34,032 bases of DNA, taken from positions 1 through 34,032 of the forward strand of contig JBGVIJ010000001.1 in assembly GCA_045123075.1 (NCBI GenBank), written 5' to 3'. Numbering within the stretch: the stretch's first letter is position 1; the number at the start of each line of letters is the position of its first letter. The notes beneath the pieces were generated by a model. The model did not search any database. It was not told the DNA's origin and saw only the letters and a program-made list of their open reading frames with translations. Below are positions 20,901-30,499 of this stretch, piece by piece. A program made the translations under genes and the position numbers. Source of the DNA: JAHHUH01 sp045123075. GTDB lineage: Bacteria; Bacillota; Negativicutes; Acidaminococcales; Acidaminococcaceae.

Positions 20901-23318
20901 TTGCTCGATAGCATTTTAAAGAAAATTTTTGGTGACCCCAACGAGAAAGAGTTAAAACAAATTAAAGTTATTGTTGATAAAATTAATAGCTTAGAAAAAT
21001 CTATGGAGTCTTTGAGCTCCGCAAACCTCGCTGCAAAAACCGGCGAGTTTAAAGTTCGTTTGCAAAAAGGTGAAACTTTAGATGATTTGCTGCCGGAAGC
21101 ATTTGCAGTTGTTCGCGAGGCTTCTCGTCGTGTAACAGGTATGCGTCATTTTGACGTGCAAATGATTGGCGGTATCGTATTGCACCGCGGTAAAATTGCC
21201 GAAATGCGTACTGGTGAAGGCAAAACTTTGGTCGCAACCCTTCCTGTTTATTTGAACGCATTGACCGGTAAAGGTGTTCACGTTGTAACCGTAAATGATT
21301 ACTTGGCAAAACGTGACAGCGAAGATATGGGTAGAATCTATAAAGCTTTGGGCTTATCCGTTGGCTTGATTGTTCACGATATGAATCCCCATGAACGTCG
21401 CGCTGCTTATATGGCAGATGTTACCTATGGTACCAATAATGAATTTGGTTTTGACTACTTGCGTGACAATATGGTAGTAAATGTTGACCAAATGGTTCAA
21501 CGTGAATTGAACTATTGTATCGTCGACGAAGTTGACAGTATTTTGATTGACGAAGCGCGTACTCCGCTTATCATCTCCGGTCCTGGTGAAAAATCTACCG
21601 ACTTGTACAGAATCCTTGCGCAAGTTGTAAGTACCATGAGCGAAGGCGAAGATTATACCGTAGACGAAAAAACTAAACAAGTTGCTCCTACTGAAGTAGG
21701 TATTGCTAAAGCGGAACAAATGCTTGGCATCAAAAACTTGTATGATACTGAACATGGTATTGACTTCTCCCACCAAATTATGTGCGCATTGAAAGCAAAA
21801 GCTTTGATGCACCGTGACCGTGACTATGTAGTTAAAGATGGTCAAGTTATCATCGTTGACGAATTTACCGGTCGTTTGATGTTTGGTCGTCGTTTTTCCG
21901 AAGGCTTGCACCAAGCAATCGAAGCTAAGGAAGGCGTAAAAGTAGAACGTGAAAGTCAAACTTTGGCAACCATCACTTTCCAAAACTACTTCCGTATGTA
22001 CAATAAATTGGCTGGTATGACCGGTACTGCTAAAACCGAAGAACAAGAATTCCAAAAAATCTACGGTTTGAGCGTTGTAGTTGTTCCTACCAATAAACCC
22101 ATGATTCGTACCGATGCTCCGGACGTAATCTACAAAACTAAACTTGCTAAATACAAAGCTGCGGTTAATGAAATCGAAGCTTGTCATAAATCCGGTAGAC
22201 CTGTTCTCGTAGGTACTACTTCCATCGCTCAATCCGAAGAACTTTCCGCAATGCTTAAACGTCGCGGTATTGCTCACAATGTATTGAACGCTAAGTACCA
22301 CGAAAAAGAAGCAGAAATTATTTCTCATGCAGGTCAATACGGTGCAGTTACCATTGCTACCAATATGGCAGGTCGTGGTACTGACATTGTGCTTGGCGAA
22401 GGCGTACCTGAACTTGGTGGTTTGCACATTATTGGTACTGAACGTCACGAAAGCCGCCGTATCGATAACCAATTGCGTGGTCGTTGTGCTCGTCAAGGTG
22501 ACCCCGGTTCTTCTAAATTCTTCCTGTCTTTGGAAGACGATTTGATGCGTCTCTTTGGTAGTGATAATATTGCAGGCATTATGGATAAACTTGGCATGGA
22601 AGATGATGAACCCATCGAACATAGCCTCGTAACCAAATCCATTGAAAATGCACAAAAGAAAGTTGAAGGTCGTAACTTTAACATTCGTAAATACGTTTTG
22701 GAATATGACGACGTTATGAACCAACAACGTGAAGTTATTTACGCTCAACGTAAAAAAATCTTGGCAAAAGCAGACTTGCGCGAAGACATCATGGAAATGG
22801 TAGAAAAGGTTGTAGACCGTACCATGGCTATGTATGCTCCTGCTGAAGTTTATTCTGAAGATTGGGATTTGCAAGCGCTTATCCGTTATGCAGAAGAATT
22901 CTTCGCTCCCCACGGTTTGCTCAACGCTGACGAACTTGGCAACTTGAGCCGTGAAGAACTGGACGAATATCTGCATAAAGTTGCTGATGAACATTACAAA
23001 GCTCGTGAAGCTGCTATCGGTTCCGATTTGATGCGTGAACTGGAAAACTTGGTAATGCTTAAAGTTGTAGATAACCATTGGATGGAACACCTTGACTCCA
23101 TGGACTTGCTCCGTGAAGGCGTTGGTCTCCGTGCTTACGGTCAAAAAGACCCCTTGGTTGAATACAAATTCGAAGCTTATGATATGTTCGAAGCTATGAT
23201 TGGCTCCATCCAAGACGATGTTGTTCGCTACATCTACCATGTAAATGTTGTAACTGAACAACAAGCTGCTGAAGCTAATGCTGTTGAAGACGCTGAAATC
23301 GTAGAAGAAGAAAAATAA
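20901..23318 (+). CDS. secA: Protein translocase ATPase SecA
   Basis: SecA drives export of unfolded proteins through SecYEG. The start chosen is TTG 20901 (MLDSILKKIFGDPNE, the usual beginning), with AAGGAG 8 bases upstream; a GTG at 20892 sits on the ribosome site. Walker A is RTGEGKT (residues 103-109), the DEAD-like box is IVDEVDSILIDEARTPL, and motif VI-type residues lie in GRCARQGDPGSSKFF. The protein is 805 residues and ends in an acidic tail, VEDAEIVEEEK, without the zinc-binding CxC...CH tail that usually binds SecB, so it is a shortened-tail SecA. Confidence 0.97.
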   Translation: MLDSILKKIFGDPNEKELKQIKVIVDKINSLEKSMESLSSANLAAKTGEFKVRLQKGETLDDLLPEAFAVVREASRRVTGMRHFDVQMIGGIVLHRGKIAEMRTGEGKTLVATLPVYLNALTGKGVHVVTVNDYLAKRDSEDMGRIYKALGLSVGLIVHDMNPHERRAAYMADVTYGTNNEFGFDYLRDNMVVNVDQMVQRELNYCIVDEVDSILIDEARTPLIISGPGEKSTDLYRILAQVVSTMSEGEDYTVDEKTKQVAPTEVGIAKAEQMLGIKNLYDTEHGIDFSHQIMCALKAKALMHRDRDYVVKDGQVIIVDEFTGRLMFGRRFSEGLHQAIEAKEGVKVERESQTLATITFQNYFRMYNKLAGMTGTAKTEEQEFQKIYGLSVVVVPTNKPMIRTDAPDVIYKTKLAKYKAAVNEIEACHKSGRPVLVGTTSIAQSEELSAMLKRRGIAHNVLNAKYHEKEAEIISHAGQYGAVTIATNMAGRGTDIVLGEGVPELGGLHIIGTERHESRRIDNQLRGRCARQGDPGSSKFFLSLEDDLMRLFGSDNIAGIMDKLGMEDDEPIEHSLVTKSIENAQKKVEGRNFNIRKYVLEYDDVMNQQREVIYAQRKKILAKADLREDIMEMVEKVVDRTMAMYAPAEVYSEDWDLQALIRYAEEFFAPHGLLNADELGNLSREELDEYLHKVADEHYKAREAAIGSDLMRELENLVMLKVVDNHWMEHLDSMDLLREGVGLRAYGQKDPLVEYKFEAYDMFEAMIGSIQDDVVRYIYHVNVVTEQQAAEANAVEDAEIVEEEK

Positions 23319-23374
23319 TTGGCAGTGTAAACTGCTCTAAATAACCGAATTTGTTATGAAAGGGTTGAATAAGT

Positions 23375-24481
23375 TTGCTGATTGAAGAATATAGACCAGA
23401 GATCAACAATTTGCAGGCAAAAGTAGAAGAAATGAGAGGTTCTCTCGATATTGTAAATAAAGAGGACCGCATTTCTGAACTGGAACATAGAATGGGCGAT
23501 CCCAGTTTTTGGGATGATCCGGAAAAAGCACAAAAAATTGCTCAAGACGTAAACGCTTTGAAAGAAGAAGTTGAAGGTTTCCACAAATTGGCAAGTGATG
23601 TTGATGACTTGGAAGCTTTGTGGGAAATGGCTACCGAAGAGGATGACGAAAGTCTGATGCCTGAAATGGATGAGCTGCTTGTAAAATGCAAAGCAGATTT
23701 GGAACATTTGGAACTTGGTATGCTCTTAAGTGGCGAATACGATGCAAGCAACGCTATTTTGACTTTACATGCAGGTGCAGGCGGTACCGAAGCTCAAGAC
23801 TGGACTTCCATGCTCTATCGCATGTTTACCCGCTTTGCAGAACAAAATGGTTTTGCAGTGGAAGTATTGGACTTCCTGCCTGGTGACGAAGCTGGCGTAA
23901 AAAGTGCTACCGTGCAAATCAACGGTCACAATGCTTATGGCTTCCTGCGTTCTGAAAAAGGCGTACACCGTCTGGTTCGTATTTCTCCTTTCGATTCCAA
24001 TGCTCGCCGTCACACTTCCTTTGCGGCAGTTGACGTTATGCCTGAAATCGATGATTCCGTTGAAGTTAACATTAATATGGACGAAGTTCGCGTTGATACC
24101 TACCGTGCTTCCGGCGCAGGCGGACAACACGTAAATAAAACTTCCTCCGCAGTACGTATGACTCACGAACCGACCGGTATCGTAGTACAATGTCAAACCC
24201 AACGTTCCCAAATTCAAAACCGTGAACGTTGCTTACAATTGTTGCGTGCTAAATTGTATGAATACGAAAAAGCTAAACAAGATGCTATGATTAATGACCT
24301 TGCAGGTGATTATCAAGCAATCGAATGGGGTAGCCAAATTCGTTCTTACGTATTCCAACCTTACACTTTGGTTAAAGACCATCGTACTGGTTGTGAGTCC
24401 GGTAATATCCAAGCTGTTATGGATGGCGATTTGATGAAATTCATCGAAACCTATCTGCGCAGCCAACAAAAGAAAGTGTAA
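23375..24481 (+). CDS. prfB: Peptide chain release factor 2
   Basis: RF2 ends translation at UAA and UGA. The stop-reading tripeptide SPF (residues 204-206) and the catalytic GGQ (249-251, in ASGAGGQHVNKTSSAVR) are present. The frame is open from a TTG start at 23375 through EEMRGSLD, the place where most bacteria have an in-frame UGA with a programmed +1 frameshift. No such site exists here, so self-regulation by UGA read-through is absent. A GAAAGGG ribosome site precedes the TTG. The gene follows secA by 56 bases and is probably co-transcribed with it. Confidence 0.96.
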   Translation: MLIEEYRPEINNLQAKVEEMRGSLDIVNKEDRISELEHRMGDPSFWDDPEKAQKIAQDVNALKEEVEGFHKLASDVDDLEALWEMATEEDDESLMPEMDELLVKCKADLEHLELGMLLSGEYDASNAILTLHAGAGGTEAQDWTSMLYRMFTRFAEQNGFAVEVLDFLPGDEAGVKSATVQINGHNAYGFLRSEKGVHRLVRISPFDSNARRHTSFAAVDVMPEIDDSVEVNINMDEVRVDTYRASGAGGQHVNKTSSAVRMTHEPTGIVVQCQTQRSQIQNRERCLQLLRAKLYEYEKAKQDAMINDLAGDYQAIEWGSQIRSYVFQPYTLVKDHRTGCESGNIQAVMDGDLMKFIETYLRSQQKKV

Positions 24482-24509
24482 TTTAGTTTTACGAAAAAGG
24501 TGAAAATTG

Positions 24510-26612
24510 ATGAAGAGCCGTTATAATCCGGTGCTTATAGCTGTTATATTAGTAGGTTTAGTTTGTGCTTTGTGGGTTAACTGGAACCGCCATACAATTG
24601 AACAAAGAAACAATACTGTGGAAATGGCCATGGAATACGAAAACCTGCGTAAGCTGGCAGCACTGGAAGGCCTTCCTGAAGAAATTGTCGTAAAGCAATT
24701 TCAAGATGCTGGCATTAATTCCTTGATGGTGTTCGACACCACCTTGGAGCGTTTATCTAAAATGGGCGCAATCAAAACTGCTACTGGTAGTGAATTGCGC
24801 CAAGCAAAAATTTTAGGAAATGATGCCGGCATTTTTGCGTCTGTAAAAGATGTAGAAGAAAATGCTGTTTACATTGCTGCAGGCAATGATGTTTCTGCTT
24901 TTGAAGAAGTATGGGAAGATTTGCGTACTCGTTTTGGCTCAAATCGTGCAAAAATGATTAGCAACAACCCGCCTATTATCGAAGCCTTGGGTAGTACTCA
25001 TCTTGTAGCAGAAGATGATTTCAAAACTCCACGTGGCATTTTGCAACTTCCTTTGGGATTATCCAGTAGTGAATTGCGCAAGGTTAAGGACTACGGCTTC
25101 AATGTAATTGTTCGCCCGCAAAATTTCGAAAACGTTACTGAAGAAAAGATTGATAGCATTTTCAAACGCATCACTAAATCCGGTGTGGAAGTTAATGCTT
25201 ATATGCCTGCTGGTCGTGAGGTTGTTGGTTATCCTGACAAAATTGACTATATGGCAAAAAAATTGGATGGTCGCAAGCTGATTATGCTTGAACATTATAC
25301 TCAGCTGCAATTTGCGAAGATTGATGGTTTGGTACCATTGGCAGAAGCTATCAATTATAAAGCTGCTCGTTCTTACGTAATCGATAGCTTGGAGCAAAAG
25401 AAAATTACCGTGGGTGAAGGCTTGCGTCGTTGGGCATTGACTGACGAAGAACGCAACGTCCGCGTTAATTACATCCGTCCTTATATGATGTCTCAAAATG
25501 GGCAAGATATTTTTGCAATGAACTTGCAGTATGTAAAAGACATTGTTAAAAATGTTAAGGCTCGTGGTTTTGAAATTGGTGAAGCTGGTTTGTTCGAAGC
25601 AGAACAATCTACTGTTGCGAACGGTTACACCGGTCCTTACTTCCCCAATAAAATTGCCTTTGTAATTATTGGTTTAGCTATTATTGCAGGTGCAGTAGTT
25701 TACTTGGCACAATTGGTAGAGCTTTCCAATTCTAAGCAACTGCTTATTTGGGCAGTAGTATCAGCGTTTGCGGCAGTAGTAATGCTTACTGGTCGTGGTC
25801 TTGTAATGCGCCAAGCACTTGCTTTTGGTGCAGCAGTATTCTTCCCTGTGTTATCCATAAATGTTATTTTGGACATTTGGGATCAATGCAAGGAAAGTTC
25901 TGCAAGCGCATTGAAAGTAATTTTCAGTGCTACTTGGCAACTTGCTTTGGCAGTAGTAATGTCCTTAGTTGGTGGTATGTACTTAGCTGCCATCTTGGCA
26001 GATAGTCGCTTCCTTCTGGAAATCGACATTTACCGTGGCGTGAAGCTTACCTTTATTATGCCTTTGGTATTGATGACCGTGCTCTACGTAAAACGTTATG
26101 ATATGTTGGGCGTAGCAGGTTGTGGTTTAAAAGCTGCCATTGGTAAAATTAATGAACTGCTCAGCAAGCCCATAACCTTTAAACACGTAGCTTTATTTGG
26201 TGTGTTGGGTATCATCCTCTTGTATTTTGTGGCTCGCAGTGGTCATAGTGCAGGTGTTCCTGTTGCAGCAATCGAAGTTAAGATGCGCCTCTTCTTGGAA
26301 CAATTGATGTATGCTCGCCCTCGTCAAAAAGAATTTATGATTGGGCATCCTGCCTTTTTCTTAGCAGTTTACGCTGCTTATCATCAAGCACCGCGTCTTA
26401 TCCAATATGCACTTACTTGTGGTGCAGTTATCGGACAAGCTTCTTTGGTGCAAACCTTCTGCCATATGCGCACTCCCGTGTTTATGAGTACTGTTCGTGC
26501 TCTCGACGGTTATGCCATGGGCGCAGTAATTGGTATTGTTTTGGTAGCAGTACTTGCTCTGGCAATGCCTTTGCTGTTAAAACTTCAAAGGAGATATTTG
26601 AGCAATGAGTAA
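24510..26612 (+). CDS. Large membrane protein of the DUF5693 type
   Basis: A 700-residue protein with one N-terminal membrane segment (VLIAVILVGLVCALWV, about residues 8-23), a hydrophilic domain to about residue 380 (many charged residues; a repeated 'GYP...' region with YMPAGREVVGYPDKIDYMA) and then many hydrophobic helices to the C terminus (for example IAFVIIGLAIIAGAVVYLAQ and FVIIG-like repeats). I recall the DUF5693 family as having this layout and standing next to csaB in Firmicutes; the assignment is from layout and context. It starts at ATG 24510 (AAGGTG upstream) and its stop overlaps the csaB start by 8 bases, so the two are tightly coupled. A role in export or assembly of the pyruvylated wall polymer is inferred, not shown. 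Confidence 0.8.
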   Translation: MKSRYNPVLIAVILVGLVCALWVNWNRHTIEQRNNTVEMAMEYENLRKLAALEGLPEEIVVKQFQDAGINSLMVFDTTLERLSKMGAIKTATGSELRQAKILGNDAGIFASVKDVEENAVYIAAGNDVSAFEEVWEDLRTRFGSNRAKMISNNPPIIEALGSTHLVAEDDFKTPRGILQLPLGLSSSELRKVKDYGFNVIVRPQNFENVTEEKIDSIFKRITKSGVEVNAYMPAGREVVGYPDKIDYMAKKLDGRKLIMLEHYTQLQFAKIDGLVPLAEAINYKAARSYVIDSLEQKKITVGEGLRRWALTDEERNVRVNYIRPYMMSQNGQDIFAMNLQYVKDIVKNVKARGFEIGEAGLFEAEQSTVANGYTGPYFPNKIAFVIIGLAIIAGAVVYLAQLVELSNSKQLLIWAVVSAFAAVVMLTGRGLVMRQALAFGAAVFFPVLSINVILDIWDQCKESSASALKVIFSATWQLALAVVMSLVGGMYLAAILADSRFLLEIDIYRGVKLTFIMPLVLMTVLYVKRYDMLGVAGCGLKAAIGKINELLSKPITFKHVALFGVLGIILLYFVARSGHSAGVPVAAIEVKMRLFLEQLMYARPRQKEFMIGHPAFFLAVYAAYHQAPRLIQYALTCGAVIGQASLVQTFCHMRTPVFMSTVRALDGYAMGAVIGIVLVAVLALAMPLLLKLQRRYLSNE

Positions 26613-27684
26613 GATTGTGATTTCCGGTTACTATGGCTTCGCCAACGCCGGAGATGAAGCAATGCTTACCGCTATCGTAAAATCATTGCGTCAAGCAGAA
26701 GAATCTGTAGATTTGACTGTTATCTCCGGTGCTCCTCAGAACACTGCTTCCAAACATAAGGTAAGTTCTGTTCATCGTTTTAGTCCTTTAGAAATTTATT
26801 CTGCAATTAATAACTGCGATTTGCTTTTAAGTGGCGGCGGTAGTCTTTTGCAGGATGTTACCAGCAAAAAAAGCCTGCTCTATTATTTAGCGATAATCTG
26901 GCTGGGCAAATTGCTGAATAAAAAAGTTATGTTGTTTGCTCATGGTATTGGTCCTATTCGTTCCGGTATCCTGCGCAAATTGACAAAATATGTGTGCAGT
27001 AAAGCAGATTTAATTACCGTACGCGACACTGATTCTTTGGTAGAATTGGAGCGTATTGGTGTTGCTTCTAATAAAGTTCGTTTGACTGCTGATGCTGTTT
27101 TAACCCTTGCTCAAGCTGATAAGGAGCAAGGGCTTCAGTCGTTACAGAAGTTTAATGTAAGCCAAGATAAAAAGTTGGTTGCTATCTCCGTTCGCAGTTG
27201 GGGAAGTAGTGATAAATATTTGCAGGAAATGGCGAAAGCAGCAGATGCTTTGGTTGAACAAAACAATGTGCAAATCGTACTTCTGCCTTTGCAATATCCT
27301 GCCGATGTTACTGCTTGCCGTAAGTTACAGCAATTTATGAAACAAGATGCGGTGATTTTGGATGTTGCTTTTGATACGGAACAATTCTTGGCTCTTATGG
27401 GAAACTTTTCCCTTTTGATTGGTATGCGCTTGCATGCTTTGATTTTTGCTGCGGTAATGGAAATTCCTTTTATCGCTTTGTCTTATGATCCGAAAATTGA
27501 TGGTTTCGTAAAAGAAGTTGACGGCACAAATATTGGTGCCATTGAAAATTTTGTTGCTGAAGACTTAGTTGCTGCAGCGCAAAAGGTTTTGAATTTAGAG
27601 AATACTAGTAATGAACGCTTGGTTCAGTTGCGTGAAAAGGCTTTAGAAAATTCGCAGCTGGCTTTTGATTTACTTAAAGGATAG
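26605..27684 (+). CDS. csaB: Polysaccharide pyruvyl transferase CsaB
   Basis: CsaB adds pyruvate ketals to the secondary cell wall polymer, which is the ligand of SLH domains that anchor S-layer and outer-membrane-linked proteins. The PS_pyruv_trans domain covers most of the 359 residues. Visible features are ISGYYGFANAGDEAML at the N terminus, LLSGGGSLLQDVTSKK, FAHGIGPI and, near the C terminus, LIGMRLHALIFAAV followed by ALSYDPKI. It starts inside the end of the membrane-protein gene. In this lineage SLH domains can also bind polyamine-bearing peptidoglycan, so the organism may use both anchors. Confidence 0.93.
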   Translation: MSKIVISGYYGFANAGDEAMLTAIVKSLRQAEESVDLTVISGAPQNTASKHKVSSVHRFSPLEIYSAINNCDLLLSGGGSLLQDVTSKKSLLYYLAIIWLGKLLNKKVMLFAHGIGPIRSGILRKLTKYVCSKADLITVRDTDSLVELERIGVASNKVRLTADAVLTLAQADKEQGLQSLQKFNVSQDKKLVAISVRSWGSSDKYLQEMAKAADALVEQNNVQIVLLPLQYPADVTACRKLQQFMKQDAVILDVAFDTEQFLALMGNFSLLIGMRLHALIFAAVMEIPFIALSYDPKIDGFVKEVDGTNIGAIENFVAEDLVAAAQKVLNLENTSNERLVQLREKALENSQLAFDLLKG

Positions 27685-27712
27685 AAAAGATTAACGAAGG
27701 GAGTCAAGGACT

Positions 27713-28399
27713 GTGCTTGTAATGTCTGATGTTAGTAAAGCTTACCCTAACGGGGCACTTGCTTTGCAAAATGTTAATGTTCAAATTGCACCCGGTGAAT
27801 TTGTCTTTGTAGTTGGCCCCAGTGGCGCAGGCAAATCCACTTTCATTAAAATGTTGTTCCGTGAAGAATTACCTACTACCGGTAATATTTTTGTTAATGG
27901 TATAGACCTTCTTAATTTGCAGGATAAAGAAATTCCCTACTTGCGTCGTCAATTGGGTATTATCTTCCAAGATTATAGATTGCTTCCCGATAGAACTGTT
28001 TATGAAAACGTAGCATTTGCTATGCAAGTAATTGAAGCTCCCTATCGTAAAATTAAACGTAGAGTTATGAACGTGCTGGAATTGGTTGGCTTGCGTAATC
28101 GTGCTAACTCTTATCCCGGTGAACTTAGTGGCGGCGAACAACAACGCGTGGCAATTGCCCGGGCAATTGTTAACGACCCCTTACTTGTAATCGCAGACGA
28201 ACCTACCGGTAACCTTGACCCGGAAACCAGTTGGGACATTATGGAAATCTTTAAAGAAATCAATGAAACCGGTACAACTATTGTTATGGCAACCCATGAT
28301 AAAGAAATTGTAGACGGTATGAGTAAACGCGTTATTGCCATCGAAAAAGGCTTTATCGTACGTGACGAAAAGAATGGGGTGTACGGCTATGAACTTTAG
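27713..28399 (+). CDS. ftsE: Cell division ATP-binding protein FtsE
   Basis: FtsE is the ATPase partner of FtsX; together they control wall-cutting enzymes at the division site. Walker A GPSGAGKST, signature LSGGEQQR, Walker B LLVIADEPTGNLDPE and switch MATHDKE are present in 228 residues. The start is GTG 27713 (VLVMSDVSKAYPNG), which restores the family's usual N terminus; an ATG three codons in is the alternative. The 3' end overlaps ftsX by 11 bases. Confidence 0.97.
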   Translation: MLVMSDVSKAYPNGALALQNVNVQIAPGEFVFVVGPSGAGKSTFIKMLFREELPTTGNIFVNGIDLLNLQDKEIPYLRRQLGIIFQDYRLLPDRTVYENVAFAMQVIEAPYRKIKRRVMNVLELVGLRNRANSYPGELSGGEQQRVAIARAIVNDPLLVIADEPTGNLDPETSWDIMEIFKEINETGTTIVMATHDKEIVDGMSKRVIAIEKGFIVRDEKNGVYGYEL

Positions 28400-29276
28400 T
28401 ACTAAAGAATATTTCGTACGCGAAACTTACAAATCCATTCGTCGTAACGGTTTTATGAGCATTGCTTCCATTGCTACTGTGGCAGTGTCCTTGATGGTTT
28501 TTGGCATCTTCCTGTTAATTTTCTTAAACAGTAATAATTTGGCACAACATTTGGAAAAACAAGTGCAAGTTTCTGTTTATATGCAAGATGATGCAAATCA
28601 AGAAGAACTTGATGCTACCAAATTGAAATTGGAAAAAATGGATGGCGTAGTCAAAGTTACTGCTATCACTAAAAAGGAAGCTTTGGAACGTTTTAAAGAA
28701 CGTCTTGGCGACCAACAAAAAATCTTAGAAACTTTGGGCGGAGATAATCCGTTCCCCAATTCCTTTGATGTACAAGTAAAAAATCCTGACGTTATCAAAG
28801 GCATTACCGATGAAATTTCTAAAATGCCTAAAGTGGAAACTGCACGCTTTGGTCAAGATGTTGTTGAGCATTTGTTCCAATTGATTCGCGTATTGCGTTT
28901 TAGTGGTATTATGATTGCCTTGTTCTTAGGCGCAGGTACCTTGTTCATCATCGTCAACACCATTCGTTTGACGGTATTTGCTCGTCGTAAAGAAGTAGAA
29001 ATCATGAAATATGTTGGTGCAACCGACTGGTTTATCCGTTGGCCTTTCATGTTGGAAGGTATGGCTTTGGGATTCTTCGGTGCAGTTATTGCTAATATTT
29101 TCCTTAATATTTCTTATGCTTCTATGATGGCTACCATTCATAAAACTTTGGCATTCCTGCCTTTGTTACCTACTCAACCTTTGATGACTTATATGACTAT
29201 CTTTTTGCTTCTTGCCGGTGTTGGCATCGGTGCCTTGGGCAGTTACATTTCCTTGCATAAATTTTTGCGTGTGTGA
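28389..29276 (+). CDS. ftsX: Cell division protein FtsX
   Basis: FtsX is a membrane protein that passes FtsE's ATP-driven signal to periplasmic hydrolase activators. It has a first membrane helix (FMSIASIATVAVSLMVFGIFLLIF, about residues 21-44), an extracellular domain (QVSVYMQDDANQEEL...VVEHLFQLI), and three C-terminal helices. The start is ATG 28389 (MNFSTKEYFVRETYKS), which has GGGGTG upstream and overlaps ftsE. Length is 295 residues. The next gene is an EnvC-like M23 protein, the classical FtsX partner. Confidence 0.95.
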   Translation: MNFSTKEYFVRETYKSIRRNGFMSIASIATVAVSLMVFGIFLLIFLNSNNLAQHLEKQVQVSVYMQDDANQEELDATKLKLEKMDGVVKVTAITKKEALERFKERLGDQQKILETLGGDNPFPNSFDVQVKNPDVIKGITDEISKMPKVETARFGQDVVEHLFQLIRVLRFSGIMIALFLGAGTLFIIVNTIRLTVFARRKEVEIMKYVGATDWFIRWPFMLEGMALGFFGAVIANIFLNISYASMMATIHKTLAFLPLLPTQPLMTYMTIFLLLAGVGIGALGSYISLHKFLRV

Positions 29277-29296
29277 CGGAGGCGAGCAGGAAGATT

Positions 29297-30469
29297 ATGA
29301 TGATAAGACGCTTATTTATGGGCGTAATCGCCTGCTGGCTTGCAGTAACTCCTTTGCTAAGCAGTGTTGCCTTGGCTAATCAAGTTGATGACAAAAGGGC
29401 AGAGCTTAGTGAAGTGCAGACTCAAATGCAGGAAATGGAAGCGCGCAGAGCAAAAGCTAGGCGCGAAGCTGAGAGAGCCAGCGATAATTTAAATGCTACA
29501 GTGTATCGCTTACATCAAGTGCAACGTGACGTTAATCACTTGGAAGGCAGAAGAGAATGGTTGGAATATCTTATCCAAGAGAACACCACCAAACTTGCTG
29601 AAGCCAAGAAGCAACAAACGGAGCATATGAAAGTGTTCCGTAAACGTTTGCGTGATATTTACATCTCCGGTCAAGTAAACTACTTGGATGTATTGCTTGG
29701 TGCCAGCGACTTTAGAGATTTTTCTTCTCGTATGTATTTGTTGAAGAAAGTTCTGAATCAAGACGCGGCACTTTTGGATGGATTAGCAGAATCTACTAAG
29801 AAAATGAACGAACGTCAAAAAATGCTTGATGAATGTATCAGTGACGTTCACGTTAACGAAAAAGAACTTGCGGTGAGAAAGCAAGACCTTAACGAAGTAC
29901 GTGAAGAACGTGCGCAAATTCTTTATAAGAAAAACGAAGAGAAACAACAAGCTGAATATGAATATGAACGTTTGTTGGAACTCTCCGAAAATATTGCTAA
30001 TATGATTCGTCAAATGGAATCCAATGGTATGATTGGCAGTGCTCCTCCTGCGCAGGAACAAACTCCGCAAGCGAGCAAGCACCGTTTCATTTGGCCTTGT
30101 TATGGCGAGATTACTTCTTACTATGGTTGGCGTACTCACCCCATTTTTGGTACAACTAAATATCATAGTGGTATGGATATTGCTGTTGATTATGGCACTC
30201 CTATTAAAGCGGCGGCTGACGGTACCATTGTGTATAGTGGTTGGCTTGGTGGTTATGGTAATACCATTATGATTGACCATGGTAGAGGTTTGGTGAGTTT
30301 GTACGCTCATAATAATGAGCTTGCAGTTTACGAAGGACAATATGTAAAACAAGGTACTGTCGTAGCTTATGCAGGTAGTACAGGCTGGTCCACTGGTCCT
30401 CACTGTCACTTTGAAGCACGTTTGCACGGTGAGCTGACAGAGCCTTTGGATTACTTACCGCCTATGTAA
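29297..30469 (+). CDS. EnvC-like murein hydrolase, signal peptide, coiled coil and M23/LytM domain
   Basis: Proteins of this type are recruited by FtsX and either activate amidases or cut peptidoglycan themselves. From ATG 29297 (AGGA ribosome site 5 bases upstream) it has a signal peptide ending ...LLSSVALA, a long coiled coil (about residues 30-240, heptad-like EVQTQMQEMEARRAKARREA and QHDR-type repeats) and a C-terminal M23 domain from about 265. Unlike E. coli EnvC, all metal and catalytic residues are there: HSGMD (H290, D294), LYAH (H338) and PHCHFE (H369, H371). So it probably is an active endopeptidase, not only an activator. It starts 20 bases after ftsX, in the same operon. Confidence 0.9.
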   Translation: MMIRRLFMGVIACWLAVTPLLSSVALANQVDDKRAELSEVQTQMQEMEARRAKARREAERASDNLNATVYRLHQVQRDVNHLEGRREWLEYLIQENTTKLAEAKKQQTEHMKVFRKRLRDIYISGQVNYLDVLLGASDFRDFSSRMYLLKKVLNQDAALLDGLAESTKKMNERQKMLDECISDVHVNEKELAVRKQDLNEVREERAQILYKKNEEKQQAEYEYERLLELSENIANMIRQMESNGMIGSAPPAQEQTPQASKHRFIWPCYGEITSYYGWRTHPIFGTTKYHSGMDIAVDYGTPIKAAADGTIVYSGWLGGYGNTIMIDHGRGLVSLYAHNNELAVYEGQYVKQGTVVAYAGSTGWSTGPHCHFEARLHGELTEPLDYLPPM

Positions 30470-30499
30470 TTTATTTTGATTTTAACGGGGGCAGTGAAA

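Noticed and set aside
21354..23264. Very long open frame antisense to secA (636 codons)
   Set aside because: It lies fully inside secA on the opposite strand, has no family signature and no ribosome site; it is an effect of codon choice in secA. The long frames opposite metG, serS and other genes are the same.
23375..23460. Programmed +1 frameshift in prfB
   Set aside because: The frame is continuous through the usual shift position, with no in-frame UGA.
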